From contig DAOVIP010000113.1 of assembly GCA_030671465.1 (NCBI GenBank), forward strand, positions 1 to 6,668: a stretch of 6,668 nt of DNA, in the 5' to 3' direction. Every line of letters begins with the position of its first letter. Positions within the stretch are counted from its first letter, which is position 1. Origin of the DNA: Candidatus Aminicenantota bacterium (lineage in GTDB: Bacteria; Acidobacteriota; Aminicenantia; UBA2199). Shown here one piece after another: positions 1 to 5,867 of the stretch. A model generated the notes under the pieces. It saw only the letters and a program-made list of their open reading frames with translations, was not told the origin of the DNA and made no database searches. A program made the position numbers and the translations under genes.

Positions 1-306
1 GGCCCCCTGAAATATGTTTGGGATCGATTTAAGAAACAGATCCGTTTCCCCTCCCATTTCCCCGGTTTGAGGAACTTCAGCATCAGTGATGGCCACATTT
101 ATGTACTGACCTTTAAGAAAATGAAAGGAGACAGTGAACTGGTTGTTTTGGATCTGAAGGGAAATTTTTTAAAAAAAGCGATGATTCCATTGAAAGAGAA
201 AGATATACACTATTATCCTTATTGTATTTATCAGGAACATTTCTACCAGTTGGTGGAAAATGTCGACCAGGAACAGTGGGATCTGGAGGCTTGGCCGATT
301 CGGTAA
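1..306 (+). CDS. C-terminal end of a six-bladed beta-propeller-like protein (5' partial)
   Basis: The frame is open from base 1 to a TAA at 304-306, so only about the last 101 residues are in the window. The fragment has short beta-strand repeats typical of the last blades of a TolB/NHL-like propeller: an 'ISDGHIYVLTF' strand, a 'LVVLDLKGNFLKK' hairpin, then 'YPYCIYQEHFYQLVEN' closing before a short acidic tail. Hydrophobic strands alternating with a G-N/D-G turn and a terminal 'FYQLVEN' strand match the six-bladed propeller proteins often found next to ECF sigma factors in Aminicenantes- and Bacteroidetes-like genomes; that is recalled family knowledge. Such proteins are usually exported or lipoproteins, but the N-terminus that would show this is missing. 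The in-frame TTG at 67 is internal and is not the start. The sigma gene follows within 22 bp, so they are probably co-transcribed. The exact function is unknown. Confidence 0.7.
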   Translation, partial: GPLKYVWDRFKKQIRFPSHFPGLRNFSISDGHIYVLTFKKMKGDSELVVLDLKGNFLKKAMIPLKEKDIHYYPYCIYQEHFYQLVENVDQEQWDLEAWPIR

Positions 307-328
307 TACAATTGATTGGCTTCGGAGT

Positions 329-889
329 ATGAAGGCAAAAAACAGTTTTTTTAAAGCTGGCCATTCCCTATCCGAAAGAGAAGTATTATTTCATCAATTT
401 CTGGAGTATCAGAAAACTGTTTTCTATATCTGCCTGGGATATGCACCGGATTATTCCCGGGCTGAAGAATTGGCCCAGGAGATTTATTTAAAAGCCTGGG
501 CCCGGATCGGAACCATTAAGCATTGCCTGAATATGAAAGCATGGTTGTTTACCCTGGCCAGGAACACCTGTCTGGACTATCTCCGGAAGGAAAAAATAAG
601 AAAACTATTCCTGCTGGATTTAATGGCCCGCCAGCCACAAGAGATTAATGTTTGCCACAACACTCCGGAGCAGAGTATGGTGTTAAAAGAAGATCATCTT
701 CGATTGAAAAAGGCCATTCGCATTTTACCCGAAAAACTCCGGCAGGTGATCATCTTAAAAGAATACGGGGAATGTTCCTGCCAGCAGATTGCCACCTTGC
801 TGGGTGTAAAACTGGGAACCGTTCATTCCCGGTTGCATCGGGCGAAGACCAGGATTATGGAAAAATTGAGAGGGTTCCATGAAAAATAA
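329..889 (+). CDS. ECF-type RNA polymerase sigma-70 factor
   Basis: This 186-residue protein has the two-domain layout of group 4 (ECF) sigma factors. Region 2 spans about residues 23-90: the core-binding helix 'DYSRAEELAQEIYLKAW' (41-57), then the -10-recognition segment 'NMKAWLFTLARNTCLDYLR' (68-86). A variable linker covers about 91-130. Region 4 spans about 133-180, with 'LPEKLRQVIILKEYGECS' leading into a helix-turn-helix 'QQIATLLGVKLGTVHSRLHRA' (152-172) for -35 contact. It directs core RNA polymerase to a specific regulon in the cytoplasm. The start is uncertain. ATG 329 gives a normal family length, but its GGAG (324-327) lies only 1 base away. An in-frame ATG at 260, preceded by GGTGGA (252-257), would add 23 residues without sigma homology and overlap the propeller gene by 47 bp. 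The 3' end overlaps the next gene, a putative membrane regulator, which fits a sigma/anti-sigma pair. The target promoters cannot be told from this window. Confidence 0.9.
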   Translation: MKAKNSFFKAGHSLSEREVLFHQFLEYQKTVFYICLGYAPDYSRAEELAQEIYLKAWARIGTIKHCLNMKAWLFTLARNTCLDYLRKEKIRKLFLLDLMARQPQEINVCHNTPEQSMVLKEDHLRLKKAIRILPEKLRQVIILKEYGECSCQQIATLLGVKLGTVHSRLHRAKTRIMEKLRGFHEK

Positions 890-1493
890 ATTAAATTCAG
901 AGAAGAAATTTGAAATCCTGCGGGGGCTGATTCATGAGGAGAAGCAAATCAGTCTAGAGCATTTTCAGGCATCGCAATTTAAACCCAAAGTTCTAAGGAA
1001 AATCAAAATGAGTGATTTCCCCAAAATAAGATCTCCCTGGATGACCAAAAGGATTGCTTATATCCTCCCAGTTGTTTTTTTCATCCTGGGGCTGGGGATA
1101 TATTATTTATTCTTCATACCTGAAAAAGGGAATCAAACCGTAAGTAATTCTATTCATCTGGTTTTAAATCATATTTATCAGCAGGAGATTCAAAATGTGT
1201 CCAGGAAAGGTCAGCCGGCTGTGGCATCCACCGCTTTTGAGATATCCCTTGAAAAACCTCTTTCTTCTATCCAGAGGAAAAATACCAGTTTCGAGAGCTT
1301 AATCACGGATTTAGCCAGTGTGTTGACAGTAGTTTATCGGGGTCATTCGGGTGATCTTTTCTCGCCCCCGGACCACAAGGAAAATTTTTTTAATGACCTG
1401 AAAATGGACCTGGAGGGAATGCGAGAAAAAAATAATTACTCGAAATTATTTTTGGAAATACTAAAAAATATACAGGAGGTTTCAAATGATTAA
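879..1493 (+). CDS. Single-pass membrane protein, candidate anti-sigma factor
   Basis: This is a 204-residue protein of no family I recognise by sequence. It has a charged cytoplasmic-looking N-terminus (1-57, helix-rich, including 'SLEHFQASQFKPKVLRKIK'), one strongly hydrophobic segment at about 58-80 ('YILPVVFFILGLGIYYLFF') and a roughly 120-residue C-terminal domain rich in S/N/T/Q. The Lys/Arg before the membrane segment predicts N-in, C-out topology. The ATG at 879 lies inside the end of the sigma gene (11 bp overlap), with GAGAGG at 868-873 as ribosome binding site, so translation is probably coupled to the sigma factor. The position directly after an ECF gene, plus a short cytoplasmic domain, one membrane helix and an outside domain, is the classical anti-sigma arrangement. 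No zinc-binding HxxxCxxC motif is present, so it is not a ZAS-type anti-sigma. The role is inferred from context only. Confidence 0.8.
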   Translation: MKNKLNSEKKFEILRGLIHEEKQISLEHFQASQFKPKVLRKIKMSDFPKIRSPWMTKRIAYILPVVFFILGLGIYYLFFIPEKGNQTVSNSIHLVLNHIYQQEIQNVSRKGQPAVASTAFEISLEKPLSSIQRKNTSFESLITDLASVLTVVYRGHSGDLFSPPDHKENFFNDLKMDLEGMREKNNYSKLFLEILKNIQEVSND

Positions 1494-2052
1494 AAAATTA
1501 TTCATCATTTTAGCTCTAATGTTTTTGGTTTCAAATGTGTCAACTGGAACATCCGTAGAAAACGAACAGATACCGCCGTCTTCCTCAAATAAGGTGGGAA
1601 AGATATTGCTGGATACCATTGTTTCAGGATTTAAAGCGGCAGCCATATCCGGAGATGGGGGGTATAAAACCGTAGATGAACTGCTTCAGAGGAGCATGGC
1701 CCGGTTGAGAAAAGCAAAAGAAGACCGGATTATTGATTCGGTTTTTTACAGGCGTTACAAACGGATTCTGGAAATATTGAAGCTATCCATAATGGACTTC
1801 AAACATGACCGAGAAGGGATTTTAAGTGATCTCATTGCCAGGCAGATGCAGAACTTTATTTATGATATCACTGGGGAGACGAGGGATTTGGCCCAGACCA
1901 AATCCAGGGGACTGGGCGCGATTGCCCAGGCGGTTTCATTTGAACTGCTGAACCTGCATATTTATCTGGATACCAAGGCCAATCGGCCGGATTTCATCAA
2001 AAAATACTTTAGAGTTCCCCCTCCCCCCCCACCGAAGAAAAAGAACCATTAG
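1486..2052 (+). CDS. Small exported protein with hexaproline-lysine C-terminus, unknown function
   Basis: This is a 188-residue protein. It starts with a clear Sec signal peptide: 'MIKK', then a hydrophobic core 'LFIILALMFLVSNV' to about residue 18, with cleavage probably around 20-24; there is no lipobox cysteine. The mature part (about 36-175) is predicted mostly helical with heptad-like basic stretches ('LLQRSMARLRKAKEDRI', 'RRYKRILEILKLSIMDF'). The C-terminus is six consecutive prolines (178-183) followed by KKKNH. The ATG at 1486 follows a perfect AGGAGG (1474-1479) with 6-base spacing and overlaps the previous gene by 8 bp, so it belongs to the sigma operon. I do not recognise the family. 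It may be the periplasmic partner or sensor of the neighbouring membrane regulator; that is inference. The proline run would be expected to need elongation factor P for efficient translation. See the separate note on the C8 tract at the 3' end. Confidence 0.8.
   Translation: MIKKLFIILALMFLVSNVSTGTSVENEQIPPSSSNKVGKILLDTIVSGFKAAAISGDGGYKTVDELLQRSMARLRKAKEDRIIDSVFYRRYKRILEILKLSIMDFKHDREGILSDLIARQMQNFIYDITGETRDLAQTKSRGLGAIAQAVSFELLNLHIYLDTKANRPDFIKKYFRVPPPPPPKKKNH
2023..2030 (+). repeat. C8 homopolymer inside the polyproline codons
   Basis: Eight consecutive C bases sit within the proline codons at the end of the exported-protein gene and are preceded by C4-T. In the frame as given, the protein ends with six prolines plus KKKNH at the TAG of 2050-2052. 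With one extra C the tail would read T-E-E-K-E-P-L-E and stop at 2055-2057. With one C fewer, the frame would run well into the convergent methyltransferase. The tract is a natural site for replication slippage or sequencing error. Which tail is real cannot be decided here. Confidence 0.75.
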
Positions 2053-2147
2053 AATAGAATATAAATTGCTATTCCGACTTCATCGTACCAGGAAACAGGG
2101 GCGGTCGTTTTTTTGGCTGAAATGCTCCCGGATTGTAAGATGTGGCG

Positions 2148-2822
2148 TTATAAAACGGTTATTTCACAGAAAAGACTGGATTGGTCTACCTCAACAATTT
2201 CAATATTTACATCAAATTCAGAAGTTAATTCTATAAACTGCTCTTTTCTCATTGTGGTTGCTCTGAAACCATCCTTGCATACTATTACACCATTTCCTGT
2301 TTTTGTATAATCAATTTTACCGAGAAGTCCGGCATCAGCTTGAATTTGAAACCATTTCAAACGGTGATTCCAGAATTTTTCAGAGTAGGTGGAGAAAAGT
2401 ACCTTTCCCTTTGGTTTTGTAACCCGGATGCTTTCCTTGATTAAAGTTTTTGGGTTCACATGGAAAGCTGAGATTCCGTTTTGAACGCACAAAACAACAT
2501 CAAACACCATATCCTTAAAAGCCAGTTTGATGGCATTCATCCTGAAAAGGGCATGATTGCGAATTGTTTTTAACTTCTCCTTTGCCAGCATAAGGCTGGA
2601 CATTGATTTGTCAACACCGATGACAATCTTTGCTTTTTGGGCGATGTCGGGAATCAATCGTCCGTATCCGCATCCCAGATCCAGAACCCAGTTATCGGGA
2701 TTGATTTTTTCCAAAACATGACCGGTTTCAGCATCCAAGTACTGATGGATCCGGGGAGTAGCGATATCGTAACATTTTTTTAGTTTAACTCCGGATAACG
2801 TCTTTTCGTAATATCTTTTGAT
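2148..2822 (-). CDS. Class I SAM-dependent methyltransferase (probable ATC start)
   Basis: This is a Rossmann-fold methyltransferase of 224 residues if it starts at ATC 2822-2820. SAM-binding motif I is 'VLDLGCGYG' (46-54), the ribose-binding acidic residue is in 'IGVDKS' (D71), and the post-motif 'FDVVLCVQNGISAF' (D108 onward) is followed by 'ITKPKGKVLFST'-like strand 5 (here 'VTKPKGKVLFSTYSEKF'). The substrate is unknown; the C-terminal 'GFRATT' and 'SLFCEI' stretches are typical of an uncharacterised widespread family I recall. Only a TTG at 2738-2736 is available as a standard start. The open frame continues upstream without a stop to 2853, and the added residues ('YYEKTLSGVKLKKCYDIA', then 'PRIHQYLD') look like genuine protein and resemble the usual N-terminus of this family. 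A perfect AGGAGG lies 6 bases before an in-frame ATC. The gene is cytoplasmic, 116 bp downstream of the peptidase gene on the same strand, and convergent with the sigma operon. Confidence 0.88.
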   Translation of the reverse strand: MKRYYEKTLSGVKLKKCYDIATPRIHQYLDAETGHVLEKINPDNWVLDLGCGYGRLIPDIAQKAKIVIGVDKSMSSLMLAKEKLKTIRNHALFRMNAIKLAFKDMVFDVVLCVQNGISAFHVNPKTLIKESIRVTKPKGKVLFSTYSEKFWNHRLKWFQIQADAGLLGKIDYTKTGNGVIVCKDGFRATTMRKEQFIELTSEFDVNIEIVEVDQSSLFCEITVL

Positions 2823-2828
2823 TTTCAG

Positions 2829-2834
2829 CCTCCT
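2829..2834 (-). promoter_or_regulatory. Shine-Dalgarno AGGAGG that decides the methyltransferase start
   Basis: On the minus strand a perfect AGGAGG is followed after exactly 6 bases (CTGAAA) by the in-frame codon ATC at 2822-2820. A CTG at 2828-2826 is in frame but abuts the motif, so it cannot be used with it. No ATG, GTG or TTG lies in frame between the motif and codon 2738. The motif therefore points to ATC, either as a rare start codon or as an ATG altered by mutation or sequencing error. Confidence 0.7.
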
Positions 2835-2888
2835 TTTTTGTCTTCGGTTTTAATAATAAGGAAGAAAAGTAGTTGAATGAAAATTATT

Positions 2889-2928
2889 GACAGGGCGTTA
2901 TCTTTAAACCGGTAGATAATGCCTTGTC
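2889..2928. terminator. Long hairpin between peptidase and methyltransferase genes, probable terminator
   Basis: Bases 2889-2903 pair with 2914-2928: a 15-bp stem with a 10-base loop. Read as plus-strand RNA, every position pairs (two G-U wobbles). Read as minus-strand RNA, the same two positions become A-C mismatches. The hairpin begins 10 bases past the peptidase stop codon, the expected place for a terminator of that gene, and the minus-strand sequence after it has a short U-run (AATAATTTTC). On the plus side it is followed by a richer T-tract (2937-2950). It may act in both directions. Confidence 0.55.
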
Positions 2929-2938
2929 TCAATTAATT

Positions 2939-4501
2939 TTATTTTTTATTAATATCTCCCATCATGAAGATCAGTGCAAAAGTTTCGATGGCATCCCATA
3001 GGTGTTCGATGCGAAGGTTTTCATTTGGCTGATGCTGGTTATTGTCATGGTTGGCAATGGGGATACCGATAATGGGAACCTCAAGTGTATCAGCAAACAT
3101 ATATATAGGCAGGGAACCTCCCAATGAGGGAATCAAAACCAGTTTTCGGTTTTGATGAGAGGATAAAGTTTCGATGACTTTTTTCGAAACCGGGTGATCC
3201 AGTGATATTTTGTAAGCTGGATAGCCCTTTTCCTTCACGCTTACCCTGGCAATCAGGTGGTACAGCATTCGGGCTTTTTGATCCGGTTCTTTATCTGTCA
3301 CATAATATCCTTGATTTTTTATGTGAGCTATTATTTTGTGGATTAATCTTTCGGTTTTGTTACCCTTGACCAGGCGAAGATCAATGGATGCAGTTGCAGA
3401 AGCCGGGATAATGGTGCGGGCTTGATGACCAACCCAACCACTCTTTAATCCATTTATATTCAGGGCAGGATACTGGATGGCTTCCATTAAGCTTATCTTC
3501 TTGTTTTCAGGATCTGAGAAACCATATAATTTCTTTAACTCTTTTTCATAAGATGGAATTGCTTTTAATGCTATCTTTTCTCCCGGAGACAAAGGAACCA
3601 CATCATCATAAAAGCCCTTTATGGTAATTTTACCTTCATGGTCTTTCATGCTGGAGAGCAGACAACTCAATTGTAATGCAGGATTGGGAGCCCAGTTACC
3701 GAAGTGACCGCTGTGCAGATTTGTGTTGCCTCCGTAAACGGTGATTTCAAGACTGGCAATACCCCGGCAGCCGAAAAACAGGGTTGGCTCCCCTGAAAAA
3801 TAGGTAGGTCCGTCACACATGAAGAGGACATCTGTACTCAAAAGATTACGATTCTCTTTTAAACAGGGATGGAGGTTTGGAGATCCTGCCTCCTCCTCTC
3901 CATCCAGGATGAATTTAATATTATTCCTTAAGGCAATTCCTTTTTGCTGCAGGGCATCCAGTGCGGTCAGCAAAGCTATTATCGGGGCTTTGTCATCACT
4001 GCTACTGCGGGCATAGATACGCCATTGGTTTTGAAATTGCTCGGCAGTTGATGGAAATGCTCTTGGTTTTGGAAGTTGTTGGCCAGCTTCCAGTTTATCG
4101 TTTCTGAGAACTGGTTGAAAAGGTTTGCTGTCAATCCATTTGGATGGATCGACTGGTTGGCCGTCATAGTGTATGTAAAACATCAAGGTTTGGGTAGCAT
4201 CCGGAACAATCAATTCACCAAAAATTACCGGATTCCCTTTGGTTTTCAGAAGTCGGGATTGTATGCCACGCTTTTGCATCATTTTTTTGATAAATTCTGC
4301 ATTTCGTCTGATGTTGACCCGGTCATTGGAAACATTGGGGATAGATAACAATTGATAAAATTCCTTGATAATCTGATGCTCGTTTGCTCTTCGATACTGC
4401 TGAACTTTTTTGACGATCTGCTGTTTTGATATTTCTTCTCCCTCTAAGATAAATCCAAAAAAAGCCAATGCCATGAATGAAAAAAATAGTTTTATTTTCA
4501 T
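2939..4501 (-). CDS. Secreted M20-family metallopeptidase (dipeptidase-like)
   Basis: This 520-residue protein begins with a signal peptide ('MKIKLFF' plus a hydrophobic stretch to about 18, cleavage near 20-24) and no lipobox, so it likely acts in the periplasm or outside the cell. The M20 di-zinc catalytic set is complete. H111 and D113 lie in 'IHYDGQ', the bridging D169 in 'SSSDDKAP', the catalytic E203 and metal E204 in 'GEEEAGS', D230 in 'MCDGP', and the last ligand H490 in 'QHQPNEN'. The lid/dimerisation domain follows the first half of the catalytic domain and carries H263 in 'NLHSGHFG' and R376 in 'SIDLRL', both typical substrate-binding positions of carnosinase-like enzymes. A Gly-rich 'SLGGSLPI' (459-466) precedes the last ligand. 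Length and motif order match intact M20 dipeptidases, so hydrolysis of short peptides for nutrient use is likely; exact specificity is unknown. The start ATG 4501 has AGAGG (4507-4511) 5 bases upstream. It appears to have its own promoter. Confidence 0.93.
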   Translation of the reverse strand: MKIKLFFSFMALAFFGFILEGEEISKQQIVKKVQQYRRANEHQIIKEFYQLLSIPNVSNDRVNIRRNAEFIKKMMQKRGIQSRLLKTKGNPVIFGELIVPDATQTLMFYIHYDGQPVDPSKWIDSKPFQPVLRNDKLEAGQQLPKPRAFPSTAEQFQNQWRIYARSSSDDKAPIIALLTALDALQQKGIALRNNIKFILDGEEEAGSPNLHPCLKENRNLLSTDVLFMCDGPTYFSGEPTLFFGCRGIASLEITVYGGNTNLHSGHFGNWAPNPALQLSCLLSSMKDHEGKITIKGFYDDVVPLSPGEKIALKAIPSYEKELKKLYGFSDPENKKISLMEAIQYPALNINGLKSGWVGHQARTIIPASATASIDLRLVKGNKTERLIHKIIAHIKNQGYYVTDKEPDQKARMLYHLIARVSVKEKGYPAYKISLDHPVSKKVIETLSSHQNRKLVLIPSLGGSLPIYMFADTLEVPIIGIPIANHDNNQHQPNENLRIEHLWDAIETFALIFMMGDINKK

Positions 4502-4528
4502 ATTAACCTCTGATATATATTTTTCTTT

Positions 4529-4557
4529 AAACTATCATGAATCCCAACAACTGTCAA
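4529..4557 (-). promoter_or_regulatory. Putative sigma70-type promoter of the M20 peptidase gene
   Basis: On the minus strand a perfect TTGACA (4557-4552) is followed by a 17-base spacer and TAGTTT (4534-4529), which keeps T1, A2 and T6 of the -10 consensus. It is preceded by TG in extended -10 position (TGATAGTTT). Transcription would start near 4522, giving a leader of about 20 bases that contains the AGAGG ribosome binding site before ATG 4501. The weak -10 lowers confidence. Confidence 0.5.
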
Positions 4558-4572
4558 AACAAGGTAGTTGTT
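4546..4572. repeat. Inverted repeat overlapping the peptidase -35 box
   Basis: AACAACT (4546-4552) is an exact inverted copy of AGTTGTT (4566-4572). Three further inner pairs (two of them G-T) extend the stem to 10 bp around a 7-base loop. It spans the -35 hexamer at 4552-4557, so it could be a repressor or activator site. The arms are short and such a repeat can arise by chance in AT-rich DNA. Confidence 0.4.
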
Positions 4573-4806
4573 CATTACTATTTGATTTCAAGTAAATTGA
4601 GCTAAGCGTAAATTTATTTATACTTAAGAGATCAGTGGATTTGCTGGTTTGAAAATTTGTGGTAATGTGTAAAGCATCATCACTATCACCCAGTATTATA
4701 AGTTAGTGCTTTTTTAAATTAGCTTTTCATCACTTTTTATTTTATTGAATTTTTTTCATTTTAATTGGATCGTAAAGAATAATAAATATCGTGCTTAAAA
4801 TAGTGG

Positions 4807-5802
4807 TTATTTCTGGAAGTATCCCAATTTTAGGTTGACCTTGGTGGAAATCCAGATTGACATGGAAATGGAAATTATTTTTATCGCACATTCAACCGCA
4901 ATGATCTCGTTCAAAAACAGAATTGAGGTTAGGTTTTTTATTAAAAAAGTCAGACCAAAGAAAATAATTCCGGTGATCAAAACTCTCCCGGTTCGAACCA
5001 ATGCTGTTCCTGAGTCTCTGGGAAACCCCCGTATACGGATTAAAAAAAAGGCCAAATTTATACCTAGAAGATTAGCGGGAATCTCGGGGTTTATTTTGGG
5101 GATCAGAAATAGCAGGACAGGAATAATCAAAATATAGGTGATAAACAGAGTTGATTTTATATTAATTTTTAATTTTTCGCTTTCTTCGAACAGGAACATT
5201 CTTAATGCTTTGTTTTTAAAAACAAATTTAAAAAACAGCAAGGTTATCATAATCCCCAGAGTAAATCCACCCAATATGTCGGCAAAGAAATGTCTTCCCA
5301 AATAAATCCTTGACAAAGGAAGAAATATTACAAAAGCAACCGCAATGATTTTCACCCAGGTTTTTTTGAAGAAAAGAAAAATGGAGCCCCAGAGGGTCAG
5401 GGCATTGCTTGCATGTCCTGAAGGAAATCCCCAGGAGTCAATTCGGTTAATCCTCAAGTGGTCGACAACTTCCCGGGGGAGTTCACCAAAAAAACCTTTT
5501 GCTCCCATATTTTTAAAAGTGGTGGGATTTGGATAATCTTTTCCCGGCAAAAGAACATTTGAGTCCACATTTGCCGGGCGGGGCAAAGCAAAAATATTTT
5601 TAAAAAAATCGGTAAAAATACCGTTCCAGATCACAGCCCAACTGAGGATAAATCCGGTTCTCATGTTTACGCCGAACATAATTGTTATTAATAAGGCGAT
5701 AGTAAAATGACTTCGGCCGATCTCAGTAAAAATCTTGAAAATAACTGTTAAAAAATCAGAACCCAAAGATTGAAAAAAGATGATTATTTCAGTTTGAAAC
5801 AT
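4807..5802 (-). CDS. PAP2-family membrane phosphatase with C-terminal membrane extension
   Basis: This is a 331-residue polytopic membrane protein. All three PAP2 motifs are intact: 'KNIFALPRP' (K68, R75, P76), 'PSGH' (127-130, with H130 as the general acid) and 'SRIYLGRHFFAD' (S164, R165, nucleophile H171, D175). The enzyme should hydrolyse lipid phosphates or pyrophosphates (undecaprenyl pyrophosphate, phosphatidylglycerol phosphate or lipid A type substrates) at the outer face of the inner membrane; which one cannot be told. The loop between motifs 1 and 2 is long (about 50 residues, 77-126). After the catalytic core (about 1-195) comes a further 135 residues with roughly three to four more hydrophobic segments (about 216-235, 246-257, 273-289, 297-319), which simple PAP2 proteins lack. 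ATG 5802 has GGAGG (5809-5813) 6 bases upstream. A strong promoter just before it implies transcription separate from the upstream reductase, although read-through is possible. Confidence 0.9.
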   Translation of the reverse strand: MFQTEIIIFFQSLGSDFLTVIFKIFTEIGRSHFTIALLITIMFGVNMRTGFILSWAVIWNGIFTDFFKNIFALPRPANVDSNVLLPGKDYPNPTTFKNMGAKGFFGELPREVVDHLRINRIDSWGFPSGHASNALTLWGSIFLFFKKTWVKIIAVAFVIFLPLSRIYLGRHFFADILGGFTLGIMITLLFFKFVFKNKALRMFLFEESEKLKINIKSTLFITYILIIPVLLFLIPKINPEIPANLLGINLAFFLIRIRGFPRDSGTALVRTGRVLITGIIFFGLTFLIKNLTSILFLNEIIAVECAIKIISISMSIWISTKVNLKLGYFQK

Positions 5803-5837
5803 CTGATTCCTCCGATTTTAGAGTAATGTTCTATCTC

Positions 5838-5867
5838 ATTATAGTTCAATTATGATATTCATATCAA
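5838..5867 (-). promoter_or_regulatory. Sigma70-type promoter of the PAP2 gene
   Basis: On the minus strand TTGATA (5867-5862, five of six -35 consensus bases) is followed by an 18-base spacer and a perfect TATAAT (5843-5838). The predicted start near 5831 leaves a leader of about 29 bases with the GGAGG before ATG 5802. The -35 overlaps the stop codon of the upstream reductase gene (5866-5864). A 14-base palindrome (5853-5866) covers most of the -35 and part of the spacer. Confidence 0.65.

Larger units (their letters stand above)
4502..4806. other. AT-rich intergenic region between peptidase and PAP2 genes
   Basis: This 305-bp gap separates two minus-strand genes. The part near the peptidase holds its ribosome binding site, a putative promoter and an overlapping inverted repeat (separate entries). 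The rest (about 4580-4806) is very AT-rich with many T runs on the plus strand. I see no open frame with a credible ribosome binding site, no tRNA-like structure and no convincing terminator for the PAP2 gene; only weak short stems such as CACTA (4681-4685) with TAGTG (4704-4708) are present. Confidence 0.6.

Noticed and set aside
113..364. Minus-strand 83-residue open frame across the propeller/sigma junction
   Set aside because: It is antisense to two supported genes, with no family features and no ribosome binding site.
2075..2114. T7 run (2108-2114) after a GC-rich stretch as terminator of the sigma operon
   Set aside because: Only a 4-bp CGAC/GTCG stem with a 25-base loop can be drawn before the T run, and the 6-bp GAATAG/CTATTC repeat (2052-2057, 2069-2074) is not followed by T's. 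A terminator is expected here between convergent genes, but I cannot support one.
2887..2920. Plus-strand promoter with TTGACA at 2887-2892
   Set aside because: The only -10-like match (GATAAT 2915-2920) is 22 bases away, too far, and no plus-strand gene follows.
4076..4348. Plus-strand 90-residue open frame inside the peptidase gene
   Set aside because: It is the reverse complement of conserved M20 sequence including the H111 region; a shadow.
4681..4712. CACTA/TAGTG stem followed by T's as a plus-strand terminator
   Set aside because: The stem has only 5 bp with an 18-base loop, and no plus-strand gene lies upstream to be terminated.
4835..5137. Plus-strand 100-residue open frame inside the PAP2 gene
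   Set aside because: It lies antisense to a gene with all catalytic motifs, has a Lys/Ile/Arg-rich composition typical of a shadow frame, and lacks a credible ribosome binding site.
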